Position numbers and translations under genes: made by a program
Shown here: one piece after another, positions 18,064-26,907 of the stretch
How the letters are laid out: each line of letters opens with the position of its first letter
Numbering within the stretch: position 1 is the stretch's first letter
Source: Bellilinea sp.
GTDB lineage: Bacteria; Chloroflexota; Anaerolineae; Anaerolineales; Anaerolineaceae
Assembly: GCA_026003615.1 (NCBI GenBank)
Contig: BPHQ01000002.1
Span: 248,001-312,000 of the forward strand
Reading direction: 5' to 3'
DNA: 64,000 nucleotides
The notes under the pieces: generated by a model
The model's database searches: none
What the model was told of the DNA's origin: nothing
Seen by the model: only the letters and a program-made list of their open reading frames with translations

Positions 18064-19605
18064 TCAAAACAGAAACGCTACCGCGCGGTTGATCATATCG
18101 AGTAGCCACGCTGGCCAAACACCTAATAACAACATTAAAACCATCAAGGGAGCCATAACCACCAACTCCCTGCGGGTCATATCGGTTAAGTGACCCTGCC
18201 ACCGGGTGTTAAGCGGGCCGTGTAACACCATTTTCAGTGCCTTTAGAATATAAGCCCCGGTGAAGAACAGGCCAATCATCGCCAGTGCCGTTGCCAGTGT
18301 TAATACCGGCCACGCTCCTCTCACCACCAAAAATTCCGAAACAAAACCGTTCAATCCAGGAAGCCCAAGGGATGCCATTGCCGTAAAGATCAGCACACCC
18401 CCATAAACCGGCAGCACAGCGTATAAACCGCCAAAATCGTTCAAATCGCGGGTGTGGGCACGCTCATATAAAACACCCACCAGAAAGAACATTCCTGCAG
18501 CGCTAAGACCGTGATTGAACATTTGCAGCACTGCCCCGTTCAGGGCGATATTCTTGTCCAGCAATCCTCCCGGGGAAGAGGTATTCAGCAACGCCGCTGC
18601 AGCAGCAATACCCAGAACCACAAAACCCATATGATTAATGGACGAATAAGCAATCAATCGCTTGAAATCATTTTGCGCCCAGGCGCCTAATGCCCCAAAA
18701 ATAATGGCTGCCACCCCCAAAAACGCCAACGCCCCCGCATATTGCTGAGACTCAACCGGGAAGAGCGGTAGAACCAACCGTAAAAAGCCATAGGCACCCA
18801 GTTTGAGTAGCACTCCCGCCAGAATCATCGAACCAGCCGTTGGTGCTTCGGTATGGGCATCTGGCAGCCAGGTGTGAAATGGCCAGACCGGCACCTTGAT
18901 GGCAAATGCCACCACGAAAGCCCAAAAAGCAATTGCCTTAACCGTTGATACCGGCAATCCAATAGGAATGCTTAATTGATTAAGCCCCGGCCAGCGCTGA
19001 TACATCTCCAGCAAATCAAAACTGCCAACCGCCACACCCATCAGTTGTATTGCCAGCAGCAAGCCGAGCGAACCGCCCATCGTGTATAACACAAATTTCA
19101 GTGCGGCATAATTACGATTTTTACTACCCCATTGGGCAATCAAAAAATACATTGGAACCAATCCAACTTCCCAAAACACAAAGAAGAGCAGTAAATCCAG
19201 CGCAAGAAACACCCCCAGCATACCGGTTTCGAGCAAAAGGAACAGAATCATGTAGGATTTGACCCGCTCCTCGATACTATATGAAGCCAATATGGCAAGG
19301 GGGGTGAGCAGGGTAGTCAACAGAACCATCGGCAGGGAAATACCATCGACTCCCAAATGATAAGAAGCCCGGATAGCACTGTACCATGATGCTTTTTCTA
19401 CAAACTGGAACGGCATATCCGCACGAGGCTGTGGATCAAAACCAGCCCAGACTACCAGAGTCAGGACAAACGGAATCAGCGAGGCAACCAGAGCAAAATT
19501 ACGCAACAGGGTGGTTTTCTCTTTGGGAAGCAATAGCATCACCAGCGCAGCGGCCGTGGGGGTGAACAAAATCAGGCTCAACAGATGATTGGCAAGAAAG
19601 CTCAT
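18064..19605 (-). CDS. nuoM: NADH-quinone oxidoreductase subunit M, copy 1
   Basis: A 513-residue antiporter-like subunit with all expected charged residues: Glu in FFVFWEVGLVPMYF (TM5), Lys in FAIKVPVWPFHTW (TM7), Lys in QNDFKRLIAYSSINHMG (TM8). It lies between nuoL and the second nuoM. The ATG at 19605 is chosen because GGAGG sits 9 bases upstream; the ATG at 19614 has the GGAGG directly against it. Two NuoM subunits would lengthen the membrane arm, as described for so-called 2M complex I variants. Confidence 0.96.
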   Translation of the reverse strand: MSFLANHLLSLILFTPTAAALVMLLLPKEKTTLLRNFALVASLIPFVLTLVVWAGFDPQPRADMPFQFVEKASWYSAIRASYHLGVDGISLPMVLLTTLLTPLAILASYSIEERVKSYMILFLLLETGMLGVFLALDLLLFFVFWEVGLVPMYFLIAQWGSKNRNYAALKFVLYTMGGSLGLLLAIQLMGVAVGSFDLLEMYQRWPGLNQLSIPIGLPVSTVKAIAFWAFVVAFAIKVPVWPFHTWLPDAHTEAPTAGSMILAGVLLKLGAYGFLRLVLPLFPVESQQYAGALAFLGVAAIIFGALGAWAQNDFKRLIAYSSINHMGFVVLGIAAAAALLNTSSPGGLLDKNIALNGAVLQMFNHGLSAAGMFFLVGVLYERAHTRDLNDFGGLYAVLPVYGGVLIFTAMASLGLPGLNGFVSEFLVVRGAWPVLTLATALAMIGLFFTGAYILKALKMVLHGPLNTRWQGHLTDMTRRELVVMAPLMVLMLLLGVWPAWLLDMINRAVAFLF

Positions 19606-19623
19606 GCTCTCCATCCTCCACGC

Positions 19624-21798
19624 TCAACCAATCACCCACAAGAAGTAAATCAGGATGGCAATCATCGCTGTCAATCCCAGTCCCACTGTTGCATAAACTT
19701 GCACTCTGCCGGATTGTAGAGAACGGAGAAAAGTCCCCAGATTGCGTGTGCTGGTAGCAGCCATATCCCCTGCTCCGTTGATAACCGGTAGATCAATCCA
19801 TTGCCGTAGAGATTTACCCAGCCAAACCCCAAAACCGGCAATGGAATGCAGCACCCCGTCAATCATCGTACGATCCAGCCAACGATCGGTCAGTGTTTCA
19901 GCCAACCAGCGCGCCGGGCGAATAAACACCCACTGGTAGAATTCATCCACATAATACTTGTTTCGAAGCAAGGTATACACCCCTCCTAAAGGCTTTTCCA
20001 GCGGGTCAACCGGTTTAACTACCCCCCGATAGGTCAACCATCCAAGCAGTAACCCGCCCAACGCTACAACCAGAGAAACTCCCAGGGGAAGCAGACTGAA
20101 ATGAGACTTTTCGCCGTGCGAGCTCAGCATACTGCCAACAAATTCCTCAAACCAGTTGGGTAGCAGCCCTCCTACTGCGGGAAAGTACTCCGGAATTCCA
20201 ACCCAACCGGCAGCAATAGCAAAGAATGCCAGAACGACCAACGGGATAGTCATCACCGGCTTCGATTCGTGGGCATGCTCGGCTGATTGACTGCGTGGTT
20301 GACCCAAAAAGGTCAAGGTGATCTGGCGCATCGTGTAAAAAGCCGTCAACAAGGCTGCCACCGCCAGTGTCCAAAAGATCAACAATTGTCCGCTGGCATA
20401 TGCACCGGATAAAATCTCATCCTTGGACCAGAAACCCGCCGTGACCAAGGGAAAACCGGAGAGTGCTAATCCACCGGACAGAAAAGTCCAAAAAGTCAGC
20501 GGCATTTTTTTGCGCAAACCACCCATGTAGAGCATGTTTTGCGGGTCAATTTTTTCACCAGTATGTAAAACTCCGTGTTCCATCCCATGAATGACCGAAC
20601 CCGAACCCAAAAAGAGCAGTGCCTTGAAGAACGCATGAGTTACCAGATGAAAAGCGGCGGCCACATACGCACCCACCCCCAGCGCAGCGATCATGTATCC
20701 CAATTGAGAAATGGTGGAGTAAGCCAGCACTCGCTTAATATCATTTTGAGCAAGTGCAATCGTAGCGGCAAACAATGCCGTGAATGCCCCCACCGCACCC
20801 ATCACCACCATGGGTAGAGTCAGATGATGCCCATCCCACCCCGCGGAGAGCAATGGGAAGAACCGAATGACCAGATACACCCCCGCCGAAACCATCGTGG
20901 CCGCATGGATCATCGCTGAAACCGGGGTTGGACCTTCCATAGCATCCGGCAACCAGATGTGCAGCGGGAATTGTGCGGATTTTCCAATTGTTCCAATGAT
21001 CAACAAAACGCCAATTAGACCAGCCCAGGAAATCCCTGCCAGAGGCGAATTGGTACTGGCCAGTCCACTCAAAACAGCCGGGTTGCTCAGGATGGCCTGG
21101 TAATTCAATGTTCCAGTCAGGGAATACAGTGCTGCCAGCCCCAGCAGCATGAACACATCCCCCACCCGGGTAGTCAGGAAGGCTTTAATCATGGCATTTC
21201 GTGCTGATTCCTTGCCGTACCAGAATCCAATCAGCAGGTAGGAACAAAGCCCCATGATCTCCCAGCCGATATATAGGGTCAATAAATTATCCGTGACGAC
21301 TAATAAAAACATTGCAAAAGCAAACAGGCTGATCAGCGCAAAAAAGCGCGCATACATCGGTTCAATCGAGGGGACACGATGGGTATGGCCATGCTCATCC
21401 TTTACCTCTGCCCCATGTGGAGGTAAGCCGGGACGATCATGTTCTCCTTTGGGCTGTCCAAAGTTATGATACCCAATACTGTAAATAAAGATCATCAAAA
21501 CCGTCCAGGCGACAAAGAAAAGCGTCACGGCGCTGAGCGGGTCAATTTGAATTCCAATTTGGAGGGTAGCGGCACCGGTCGGTAACCACCCAATCGCTCC
21601 AACAAAAGGATGCTGGCTGAGGTCTTCGGTTTGAATGGCACGCCCAAAAACCATCATGGTCAACAGCCACGACAAGCCGGCTGCGCACAGTGCAAGCCAG
21701 TGGGACAGTGCATTATTGCGGTGGGCAAATAACACAATTGTGAAAAACGCCAACAACGGCAGCAGCGGAATGAGGACAATCAAGGTTTCAACAGCCAT
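19624..21798 (-). CDS. nuoL: NADH-quinone oxidoreductase subunit L, with long C-terminal lateral helix region
   Basis: A 724-residue subunit, about 110 longer than E. coli NuoL. Core residues are present: Glu in LYIGWEIMGLCSYLL (TM5), Lys in IGKSAQFPLHIWLPD (TM7), Lys in QNDIKRVLAYSTISQLG (TM8), and FWSKDEIL (TM12). A His-rich loop (GHTHR) is in the first half. The C-terminal lateral-helix region holds two similar segments in series, one with RTMIDGVLHSIAG and one with LPVINGAGDMAAT, before LRSLQSGRVQVYA and the final anchoring helix. An extended lateral helix would be needed to span an extra NuoM. RBS GGGAGGAAAG precedes the ATG. Confidence 0.96.
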   Translation of the reverse strand: MAVETLIVLIPLLPLLAFFTIVLFAHRNNALSHWLALCAAGLSWLLTMMVFGRAIQTEDLSQHPFVGAIGWLPTGAATLQIGIQIDPLSAVTLFFVAWTVLMIFIYSIGYHNFGQPKGEHDRPGLPPHGAEVKDEHGHTHRVPSIEPMYARFFALISLFAFAMFLLVVTDNLLTLYIGWEIMGLCSYLLIGFWYGKESARNAMIKAFLTTRVGDVFMLLGLAALYSLTGTLNYQAILSNPAVLSGLASTNSPLAGISWAGLIGVLLIIGTIGKSAQFPLHIWLPDAMEGPTPVSAMIHAATMVSAGVYLVIRFFPLLSAGWDGHHLTLPMVVMGAVGAFTALFAATIALAQNDIKRVLAYSTISQLGYMIAALGVGAYVAAAFHLVTHAFFKALLFLGSGSVIHGMEHGVLHTGEKIDPQNMLYMGGLRKKMPLTFWTFLSGGLALSGFPLVTAGFWSKDEILSGAYASGQLLIFWTLAVAALLTAFYTMRQITLTFLGQPRSQSAEHAHESKPVMTIPLVVLAFFAIAAGWVGIPEYFPAVGGLLPNWFEEFVGSMLSSHGEKSHFSLLPLGVSLVVALGGLLLGWLTYRGVVKPVDPLEKPLGGVYTLLRNKYYVDEFYQWVFIRPARWLAETLTDRWLDRTMIDGVLHSIAGFGVWLGKSLRQWIDLPVINGAGDMAATSTRNLGTFLRSLQSGRVQVYATVGLGLTAMIAILIYFLWVIG

Positions 21799-21818
21799 GC
21801 AATTCTTTCCTCCCGCTC

Positions 21819-22139
21819 TTATCCTTTTAGCAGAGTTAGTTCATCCACAATCGGCGTTTGACGCCTACGGTAAGCGGAGATAATCAGCGCCAGACCAACT
21901 GCCACTTCCGCAGCAGCAACAACAAAAACCATCGTGGTAAAGGCCAGCCCATGCACATACGGAGCATTATGCACCTGAGCATAATAATGCCAGAAGGTAA
22001 TCAAATTGACATTGACCGCGTTCAGCATCAGCTCAACCCCCATAAGAATGGCGACAGCATTTTTGCGTGCCAGCGCCCCAAACAATCCAATGCAGAACAA
22101 AGCCGCCGAAAAAATCAAATACCAGGCCAGGGGTATCAT
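21819..22139 (-). CDS. nuoK: NADH-quinone oxidoreductase subunit K
   Basis: A 106-residue, three-helix subunit. Both conserved membrane Glu residues are present: MGVELMLNAVNVNLI (TM2) and VVAAAEVAVGLALI (TM3). They form part of the central charged axis of the membrane arm. The start overlaps the nuoJ stop by 4 bases. Confidence 0.96.
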   Translation of the reverse strand: MIPLAWYLIFSAALFCIGLFGALARKNAVAILMGVELMLNAVNVNLITFWHYYAQVHNAPYVHGLAFTTMVFVVAAAEVAVGLALIISAYRRRQTPIVDELTLLKG

Positions 22140-22660
22140 CTGTCTTGATCCTCCTTGCGGTCCACCGCAATCGTGATGGCACCGATCAAAGCCGCCACAA
22201 GCAACACCGACGCCAGCTCAAACGGTAACACATACCCTTGTGGAGATACCAACGACCGCCCCAACTCCAATAGGTTTTCTGCATCGGCCGGCAGTTCAAC
22301 CAGCACAGCGGAAAAACCCAGCCAAAGTGTCATAAATCCCACGATCACCCCAAACAATAGCAGCGCAACCAAACCGGCTGCCCGCCACCCCGGTAAAATC
22401 TGATCGCCATGATCTTCCATAACTCGCCGAGTCAACATCACCGAAAAGATGATTAAAATGGCGATAGCTCCAACGTAGACCAATATCTGAACCACCGCAA
22501 AAAAGGATGATTGAAGCGTGACAAAAATGACGGCTACCCCCATCAAGGTCAGCACCAGCCACAAGGCAGCATGCATCATCCGGCGTGCAGAAACAACCAT
22601 GACGGCTGAAAACAATGAAACCAGCGCCGCAAGCAAAAAAACCACTTGAAGACCGTTCAT
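22136..22660 (-). CDS. nuoJ: NADH-quinone oxidoreductase subunit J
   Basis: A 174-residue subunit with five helices; the TM3 region ILVYVGAIAILIIFSVML contains the Tyr/Gly hinge that forms the pi-bulge in structures of complex I. The ATG at 22660 overlaps the nuoH stop (ATGA); the longer open frame up to 22900 runs inside nuoH and is not coding here. Confidence 0.95.
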   Translation of the reverse strand: MNGLQVVFLLAALVSLFSAVMVVSARRMMHAALWLVLTLMGVAVIFVTLQSSFFAVVQILVYVGAIAILIIFSVMLTRRVMEDHGDQILPGWRAAGLVALLLFGVIVGFMTLWLGFSAVLVELPADAENLLELGRSLVSPQGYVLPFELASVLLVAALIGAITIAVDRKEDQDR

Positions 22661-23877
22661 TCTCCTGATCCGTGTTTGGAAGATGTGGTTAAAACCCCTT
22701 TTCCGGGTTGCGTGGCAAGGTTCAATTTCGTTTTCCTGTTCTGGGCAAAATGCATCAATTGATCTGTGGCTCCTAGCAGAAGGAGATTGATGATGAGATA
22801 GGCGGTAACCTGCCAGAATGCTGGCAATTGCCGGGTCAAACCACCAACGATTGACATTGCCATGATTAACCCCAGAGAAAGGGGGGTTAAAACTTTCCAA
22901 TTCAAATTCATCATCTGGTCAATTCGGAAGCGCGGTAGAGTTCCCCTGAAAAGAATTGTCACGAAGTAGACGACGAAAGTTTTCACCATCAGATACACAA
23001 AACCCAAAACAGGAATTTGTTCGGCGCCAGGGCCACGCCAACCGCCCAGAAAAACTGTGGCAAAAATCATCGAAACAGTAAAAGCATGTAAAAACTCGGC
23101 CACAAAAAACATGCCAAATTTCAATCCAGAATATTCAATATTGTAGCCGGCCACCAGTTCTGATTCGGCTTCGATCAAGTCAAATGGGGAGCGGCCGATT
23201 TCGGCGATGGACGCAATAAAGAAAATCAAAGCTGCCGCTGGTGCTGCTACAATAAACCAGACATTCTCCTGCGCCTGCACAATACCAGTAACACTTAGAG
23301 TACCGGCCAGCATCACCGGAACCAAAGCCGAAAGCACAAGTGGTACTTCGTAAGAAATAAGCTGAGCTACCAGACGAAACGCCCCCAAAAGAGCATATTT
23401 ATTATTAGAACCCCAACCAGCGAGGATATAACTCATCTCCCCCAGACCACCGACTGCAATCAAAAAAAGCAGTCCAACATTTAGATCTGTACCCACAACC
23501 GTGACCGAGAGTGGAAGCACCGACCATAACAAAAGCACCGCTGCAACCGCCAGAATAGGGGCAAGATTATAGGTAACTTTATCTGCACCAATTGGGGTGA
23601 TATATTCTTTGGTAAAAATCTTTAGCATATCCGCAACCGGTTGAAATATTCCCCACGGTCCGACACGATTCGGCCCAAACCGGTCCTGGATACGGCCAAT
23701 CAATTTTCGCTCATACCAGATCAAAAAGACCACAAACAACATCGCGCCGGTTGCCAGAACCAGAGCACCGGTTAGTTTTGAGATCAATTCCACCCCAAAA
23801 GCTGGCAGACCCAATCCACTCAACCAGCCCACGTACCATTGAATCACAAAGCCAAAAGGATCACGCAAAAAATCCAT
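22657..23877 (-). CDS. nuoH: NADH-quinone oxidoreductase subunit H
   Basis: A 406-residue subunit that forms the quinone-entry chamber at the junction of the two arms. Signatures: YERKLIGRIQDRFGPNRVG in the first cytoplasmic loop and EIGRSPFDLIEAESELVAGY with its cluster of acidic residues. About eight helices. It is slightly longer than E. coli NuoH, with an extra basic C-terminal tail. Placed directly after nuoA; the usual nuoBCD(EFG) genes between A and H are absent. Confidence 0.96.
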   Translation of the reverse strand: MDFLRDPFGFVIQWYVGWLSGLGLPAFGVELISKLTGALVLATGAMLFVVFLIWYERKLIGRIQDRFGPNRVGPWGIFQPVADMLKIFTKEYITPIGADKVTYNLAPILAVAAVLLLWSVLPLSVTVVGTDLNVGLLFLIAVGGLGEMSYILAGWGSNNKYALLGAFRLVAQLISYEVPLVLSALVPVMLAGTLSVTGIVQAQENVWFIVAAPAAALIFFIASIAEIGRSPFDLIEAESELVAGYNIEYSGLKFGMFFVAEFLHAFTVSMIFATVFLGGWRGPGAEQIPVLGFVYLMVKTFVVYFVTILFRGTLPRFRIDQMMNLNWKVLTPLSLGLIMAMSIVGGLTRQLPAFWQVTAYLIINLLLLGATDQLMHFAQNRKTKLNLATQPGKGVLTTSSKHGSGE

Positions 23878-23901
23878 TGGTTTTCCCTGCCTTCGAAGGT
23901 T

Positions 23902-24258
23902 TTAGAACCATTCCAGTGCCCCTTTTCGCCAGGCGTAAAAAAACCCAATCACCAAAATCAGCAGGAATAAGACGCCTTCGATTATGGCATACAGGGGCAA
24001 GAACTGATACGCAACTGCCCACGGGAAAAGTAATACTGCCTCAACATCAAAAATCAAGAAAACGAGGGCAAAGACGTAATATTGAATTTTAATTTGTGTC
24101 CAGTTGGGGCCTACCGTTTCAACCCCACATTCATAGGTTGAATTCTTTATGGGATCCGGTTTTTTTGGAGAGAGAATTCCAGCGATGAGAATGGTGATCG
24201 CTGGCATCATCAGGGCTACCAGCGCAAAGATTCCGATGTACAACCAGTTTCCCAGCAT
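23902..24258 (-). CDS. nuoA: NADH-quinone oxidoreductase subunit A
   Basis: A 118-residue subunit with three helices. The conserved loop with Cys is present (NSTYECGVETVG), as is YYVFALVFLIFDVEAVLLFPWA with the acidic residues of TM2. First gene of the cluster, 70-100 bases after a good promoter. Its RBS is GCAGGAG. Confidence 0.95.
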   Translation of the reverse strand: MLGNWLYIGIFALVALMMPAITILIAGILSPKKPDPIKNSTYECGVETVGPNWTQIKIQYYVFALVFLIFDVEAVLLFPWAVAYQFLPLYAIIEGVLFLLILVIGFFYAWRKGALEWF

Positions 24259-24327
24259 ACACGCTCCTGCGAAGTTTAAGGATCCAGGGATTTTTAGTAA
24301 TCTTTCCCATCCCCACCCAATACATCC

Positions 24328-24356
24328 ATTTTATCAATTTACCCCTTGCTTGTAAA
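24328..24356 (-). promoter_or_regulatory. Promoter of the nuo membrane-arm operon
   Basis: Minus strand TTTACA (24356-24351), 17-base spacer, TAAAAT (24333-24328). It lies in the 113-base gap between nuoA and the membrane protein gene upstream. Confidence 0.65.
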
Positions 24357-24371
24357 GCAAATCCCTTAATT

Positions 24372-24983
24372 TTATGTTTGGTTTGTTCCTCTTTCTCGCA
24401 TCGCATTCCCCCTCCTTCGAGCATTCCACGCCCAGAACAGGCTGGTTAACAATCCACCACCTGCCATAACACGCAGCAGCATCCAGCCGCTCCCACCCAT
24501 CCAATTCCAAATCCGGATTTCGAAAGGGTGAGCCAAAATTAATTGGGTATCCCCCTTACCAATTCCATTAGCTCTCACCCGATAGACCCATAATGTACCC
24601 CGCCCAGCCGTGGGTGTATAGGGCTTGATCTTCCAGCGGAATACATTTTCGGTTCCGGCAACGACTCTCTGGCGCGATTCGCCCTGCGGCGAAATCGCCA
24701 CATCACTCATTTCAAGACGTGCCTGCCATCCTCGTATGTTTCCCCCATCCGTGCCATCCAGATTAATCCTCAACAGGAATGAACTATCTTCGTTCAGGCG
24801 CACCCAATAGGGATAGACCATTTGAAAGTGAACCAATTGTGGATTTTGAGAGGATTGCTCTGGATACATTACAGCCGTATCTACGACCATTTGATTATTG
24901 ATAAACGGTGCAGGTAAAAAAGAAACAAGAAGTACCCCCACGGAGAGTATAAAAAGGATTAAAGGTGTATACCACCGTCTCAT
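24372..24983 (-). CDS. Predicted membrane protein, unknown function
   Basis: A 203-residue protein with one membrane helix at each end (about 6-28 and 166-184) and an outward domain of about 130 residues between them that looks beta-rich (FRWKIKPYTPTAGRGTLWVYRV). Basic C-terminal tail on the inner side. Not recognised. It overlaps the preceding SHOCT-like gene by 4 bases and is last in a three-gene operon, so a role with that envelope module is likely. Confidence 0.65.
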   Translation of the reverse strand: MRRWYTPLILFILSVGVLLVSFLPAPFINNQMVVDTAVMYPEQSSQNPQLVHFQMVYPYWVRLNEDSSFLLRINLDGTDGGNIRGWQARLEMSDVAISPQGESRQRVVAGTENVFRWKIKPYTPTAGRGTLWVYRVRANGIGKGDTQLILAHPFEIRIWNWMGGSGWMLLRVMAGGGLLTSLFWAWNARRRGNAMRERGTNQT

Positions 24984-25624
24984 CCGATAAAGACCTCAAC
25001 CTCCTCTCCGTCTTCTTCATCATTGACCTGAATGTGAATCGGCTCGTCGCTGGAAATATTTTTCATTAAGTCGGTAAGCATGTCTGCCGGATTTTGTTCT
25101 CGTACTTTTGGTGGCATCCAGTGACCAAAAGTTCGTAAAAACCAGACAAGGGCGTGAACGGGTAACGGAAAACTAACAGAAATTTTTTCAGGCTTTACAC
25201 CTCTCCGCCGACGAATACGCACATGTAACCACGGTGAGTTAAAAGAAAGCCACATGCCCGCAATACCAATCAGGAAGGGCAACCAGGCCAACCAGAACCC
25301 CCATCCCCATGGACGGGTCATCCATCCCTGCACCATCCAAACCGCCGAAAGAGCCGTTAAAAGCACCATTAAACCAAAAATCACCCAGGAGTAACGTCTC
25401 CAGCGGCGATAATCGGGTGCAGCGCTTTTTTCGCTGCCGGTTTCGATTACATCTATCTCTTTTACCCTTTCACCCGGCTCTTCAATCTTCAAATCTTCTT
25501 CGATGAAGAACCGAGGTTGTTCTGCTGGACCTTCCTCAAGGGCATTGATTAATCGCAAACCTTCTTCTGGAGAAATTTCACCTGCCTCAATTTTTCGCAA
25601 CAATTCAAGGCGTTCGTCACTCAT
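24980..25624 (-). CDS. SHOCT-like domain membrane protein
   Basis: A 214-residue protein. Residues 1-32 are a short helical domain (ELLRKIEAGEISPEEGLRLI) of the SHOCT-like/YvlB-N type, which recurs at the C-terminus of the upstream gene product. Two membrane helices follow (about 80-100 and 108-128), then a cytoplasmic part with a basic patch and a very acidic end (NDEEDGEEVEVFIG). Family function is not established; such proteins accompany envelope-stress systems. Clear GGAGG ribosome-binding site. Confidence 0.7.
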   Translation of the reverse strand: MSDERLELLRKIEAGEISPEEGLRLINALEEGPAEQPRFFIEEDLKIEEPGERVKEIDVIETGSEKSAAPDYRRWRRYSWVIFGLMVLLTALSAVWMVQGWMTRPWGWGFWLAWLPFLIGIAGMWLSFNSPWLHVRIRRRRGVKPEKISVSFPLPVHALVWFLRTFGHWMPPKVREQNPADMLTDLMKNISSDEPIHIQVNDEEDGEEVEVFIG

Positions 25625-25688
25625 TCACAGCCTCCAGCAAATTGAATTCGAATCGATTATCGTTTGCTCATTTCTACATAGTAGAACG

Positions 25689-26771
25689 TCACTGTTGTGA
25701 AAACTTGCCTTCAAGCGCATCCAGCAACCGATTGGCTTCCTCAGCAGTAATTTTCTTTTCTCGCAATAAATTTAAAATAATCAGACGTTCTTCCTCGCTA
25801 GCACGCCTGCGGGGAGCAGCCACCCGACTCTCAAAATTGAAACTCATTCCCCCAATGTTCAAAAACTCCCCCCGCCCTGCTCTGCGACTGGCAGCTCGTT
25901 CGGCTCGCTCTTGAGCCAGTCTTGCGCGTTCCTCTGCCCGCCGCACCTTTTCCTGAATGCGCTGGGCAATCTGATCACCCAGGCTCTCCAGGCGCACACC
26001 GAATTCCTCTTCGAAATTTTCTTCTTCCCACTCCCCCTCCATAATCGCAATTGAACCACCTGCTGCCAGCCTCAACCGCACGCCTCCGCCTCCAATAATG
26101 CCTTGAAAACGATGAGCAACCTGTCGGACAGGTGATCCTTGCTCCTGGAATACTATCCGTTCTCCACCGCTGCTGGCATCCAGTTGATAACCACTACCCG
26201 GCGGAAGCCACAACTTAACGCTCCCTCCAGCCGATGCCTGTAAATCATTGGACAATTCAAGGAGTTTTACCTTGATATTTCCTCCCGCCCGTAACGTTTC
26301 TGCATGGCGCACGTCCAATAATTTTATGGAACCACCTGTATTTTCAACCTTTAAAGCGCCATTAATTTCTCCCCCCTTAAGGTTTCCACCAACATTGATC
26401 ACAACCAAATCCCCACTCACTTTAAAAACTTTCAGGTGACCGCCGACATTGCCGCACCGCACTTCACCAACCTCTCGCAGCGTCAGATGACCGCCTACAT
26501 TGTCAATCTTCAAACTTCCTTTAAGGTTGATTGCCGACATTGAGCCGTGTACGTAATCCACCCGAAGCTCCGTTTGCATCGGTACCTGAATCACGGTATC
26601 CTCTTCACAACGAATGAACCAACTGCCGTTTTCTTGCCTGACATGTAAACGGCTTTCATCCTGAACACGAATTTGAATCTGGGGCTGGTCCCAACCACTC
26701 AAGGATAAATGATCTTCCGCCTGAATGCGGATTTGCGGTTTCGGCTCACAGGGAATTGTTCGTATGGACAT
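25689..26771 (-). CDS. DUF4097-type beta-repeat protein with C-terminal SHOCT-like domain
   Basis: A 360-residue soluble protein without signal peptide. Residues about 60-235 are a repeated beta-strand pattern with regular Gly (NVGGHL, NVGGNL, NTGGSI, SAGGSVKL), as in DUF4097/YvlB-like putative adhesin folds. A charged coiled coil (about 275-315, REERARLAQERAERAA-like) leads to a C-terminal helical domain (LREKKITAEEANRLLDALEG) matching the N-terminus of the next gene product. Such proteins in Firmicutes (LiaX/YvlB type) respond to envelope stress; that role here is inferred. First gene of the operon, with its own promoter. Confidence 0.7.
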   Translation of the reverse strand: MSIRTIPCEPKPQIRIQAEDHLSLSGWDQPQIQIRVQDESRLHVRQENGSWFIRCEEDTVIQVPMQTELRVDYVHGSMSAINLKGSLKIDNVGGHLTLREVGEVRCGNVGGHLKVFKVSGDLVVINVGGNLKGGEINGALKVENTGGSIKLLDVRHAETLRAGGNIKVKLLELSNDLQASAGGSVKLWLPPGSGYQLDASSGGERIVFQEQGSPVRQVAHRFQGIIGGGGVRLRLAAGGSIAIMEGEWEEENFEEEFGVRLESLGDQIAQRIQEKVRRAEERARLAQERAERAASRRAGRGEFLNIGGMSFNFESRVAAPRRRASEEERLIILNLLREKKITAEEANRLLDALEGKFSQQ

Positions 26772-26804
26772 CGGGTTTTCTCCAGGTTTAAGTCGGTTAT
26801 TTCT

Positions 26805-26832
26805 ATAATAACAAATTATCCAAATTTGTCAA
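26805..26832 (-). promoter_or_regulatory. Promoter of the DUF4097 operon
   Basis: Minus strand TTGACA (26832-26827), 16-base spacer, TATTAT (26810-26805), about 34 bases before the ATG at 26771. Confidence 0.7.
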
Positions 26833-26872
26833 CAACGGAATCAATATAATTGATATCATTTTGTTTTTCTGT

Positions 26873-26907
26873 AAATTTATTTTTGAATATTTCAAAATTT
26901 ATTTTTG
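26873..26907 (+). repeat. Tandem AAATTTATTTTTG repeats around an inverted repeat upstream of tryptophanase
   Basis: The 13-mer AAATTTATTTTTG occurs at 26873-26885 and 26895-26907, 22 bases apart. Between and overlapping them is TTTTGAA-TAT-TTCAAAA (26881-26897). It lies in a very A/T-rich part of the 264-base divergent gap between the DUF4097 operon and tnaA. Candidate regulator site or UP-like element. Confidence 0.45.

Noticed and set aside
22661-22900. N-terminal extension of nuoJ
   Set aside because: Lies inside nuoH; NuoJ homologs start at the hydrophobic segment that begins at 22660, which also gives the ATGA overlap.
24131-24424. Open frame over the nuoA start and promoter
   Set aside because: Overlaps nuoA in another frame and the promoter; low-complexity basic composition.
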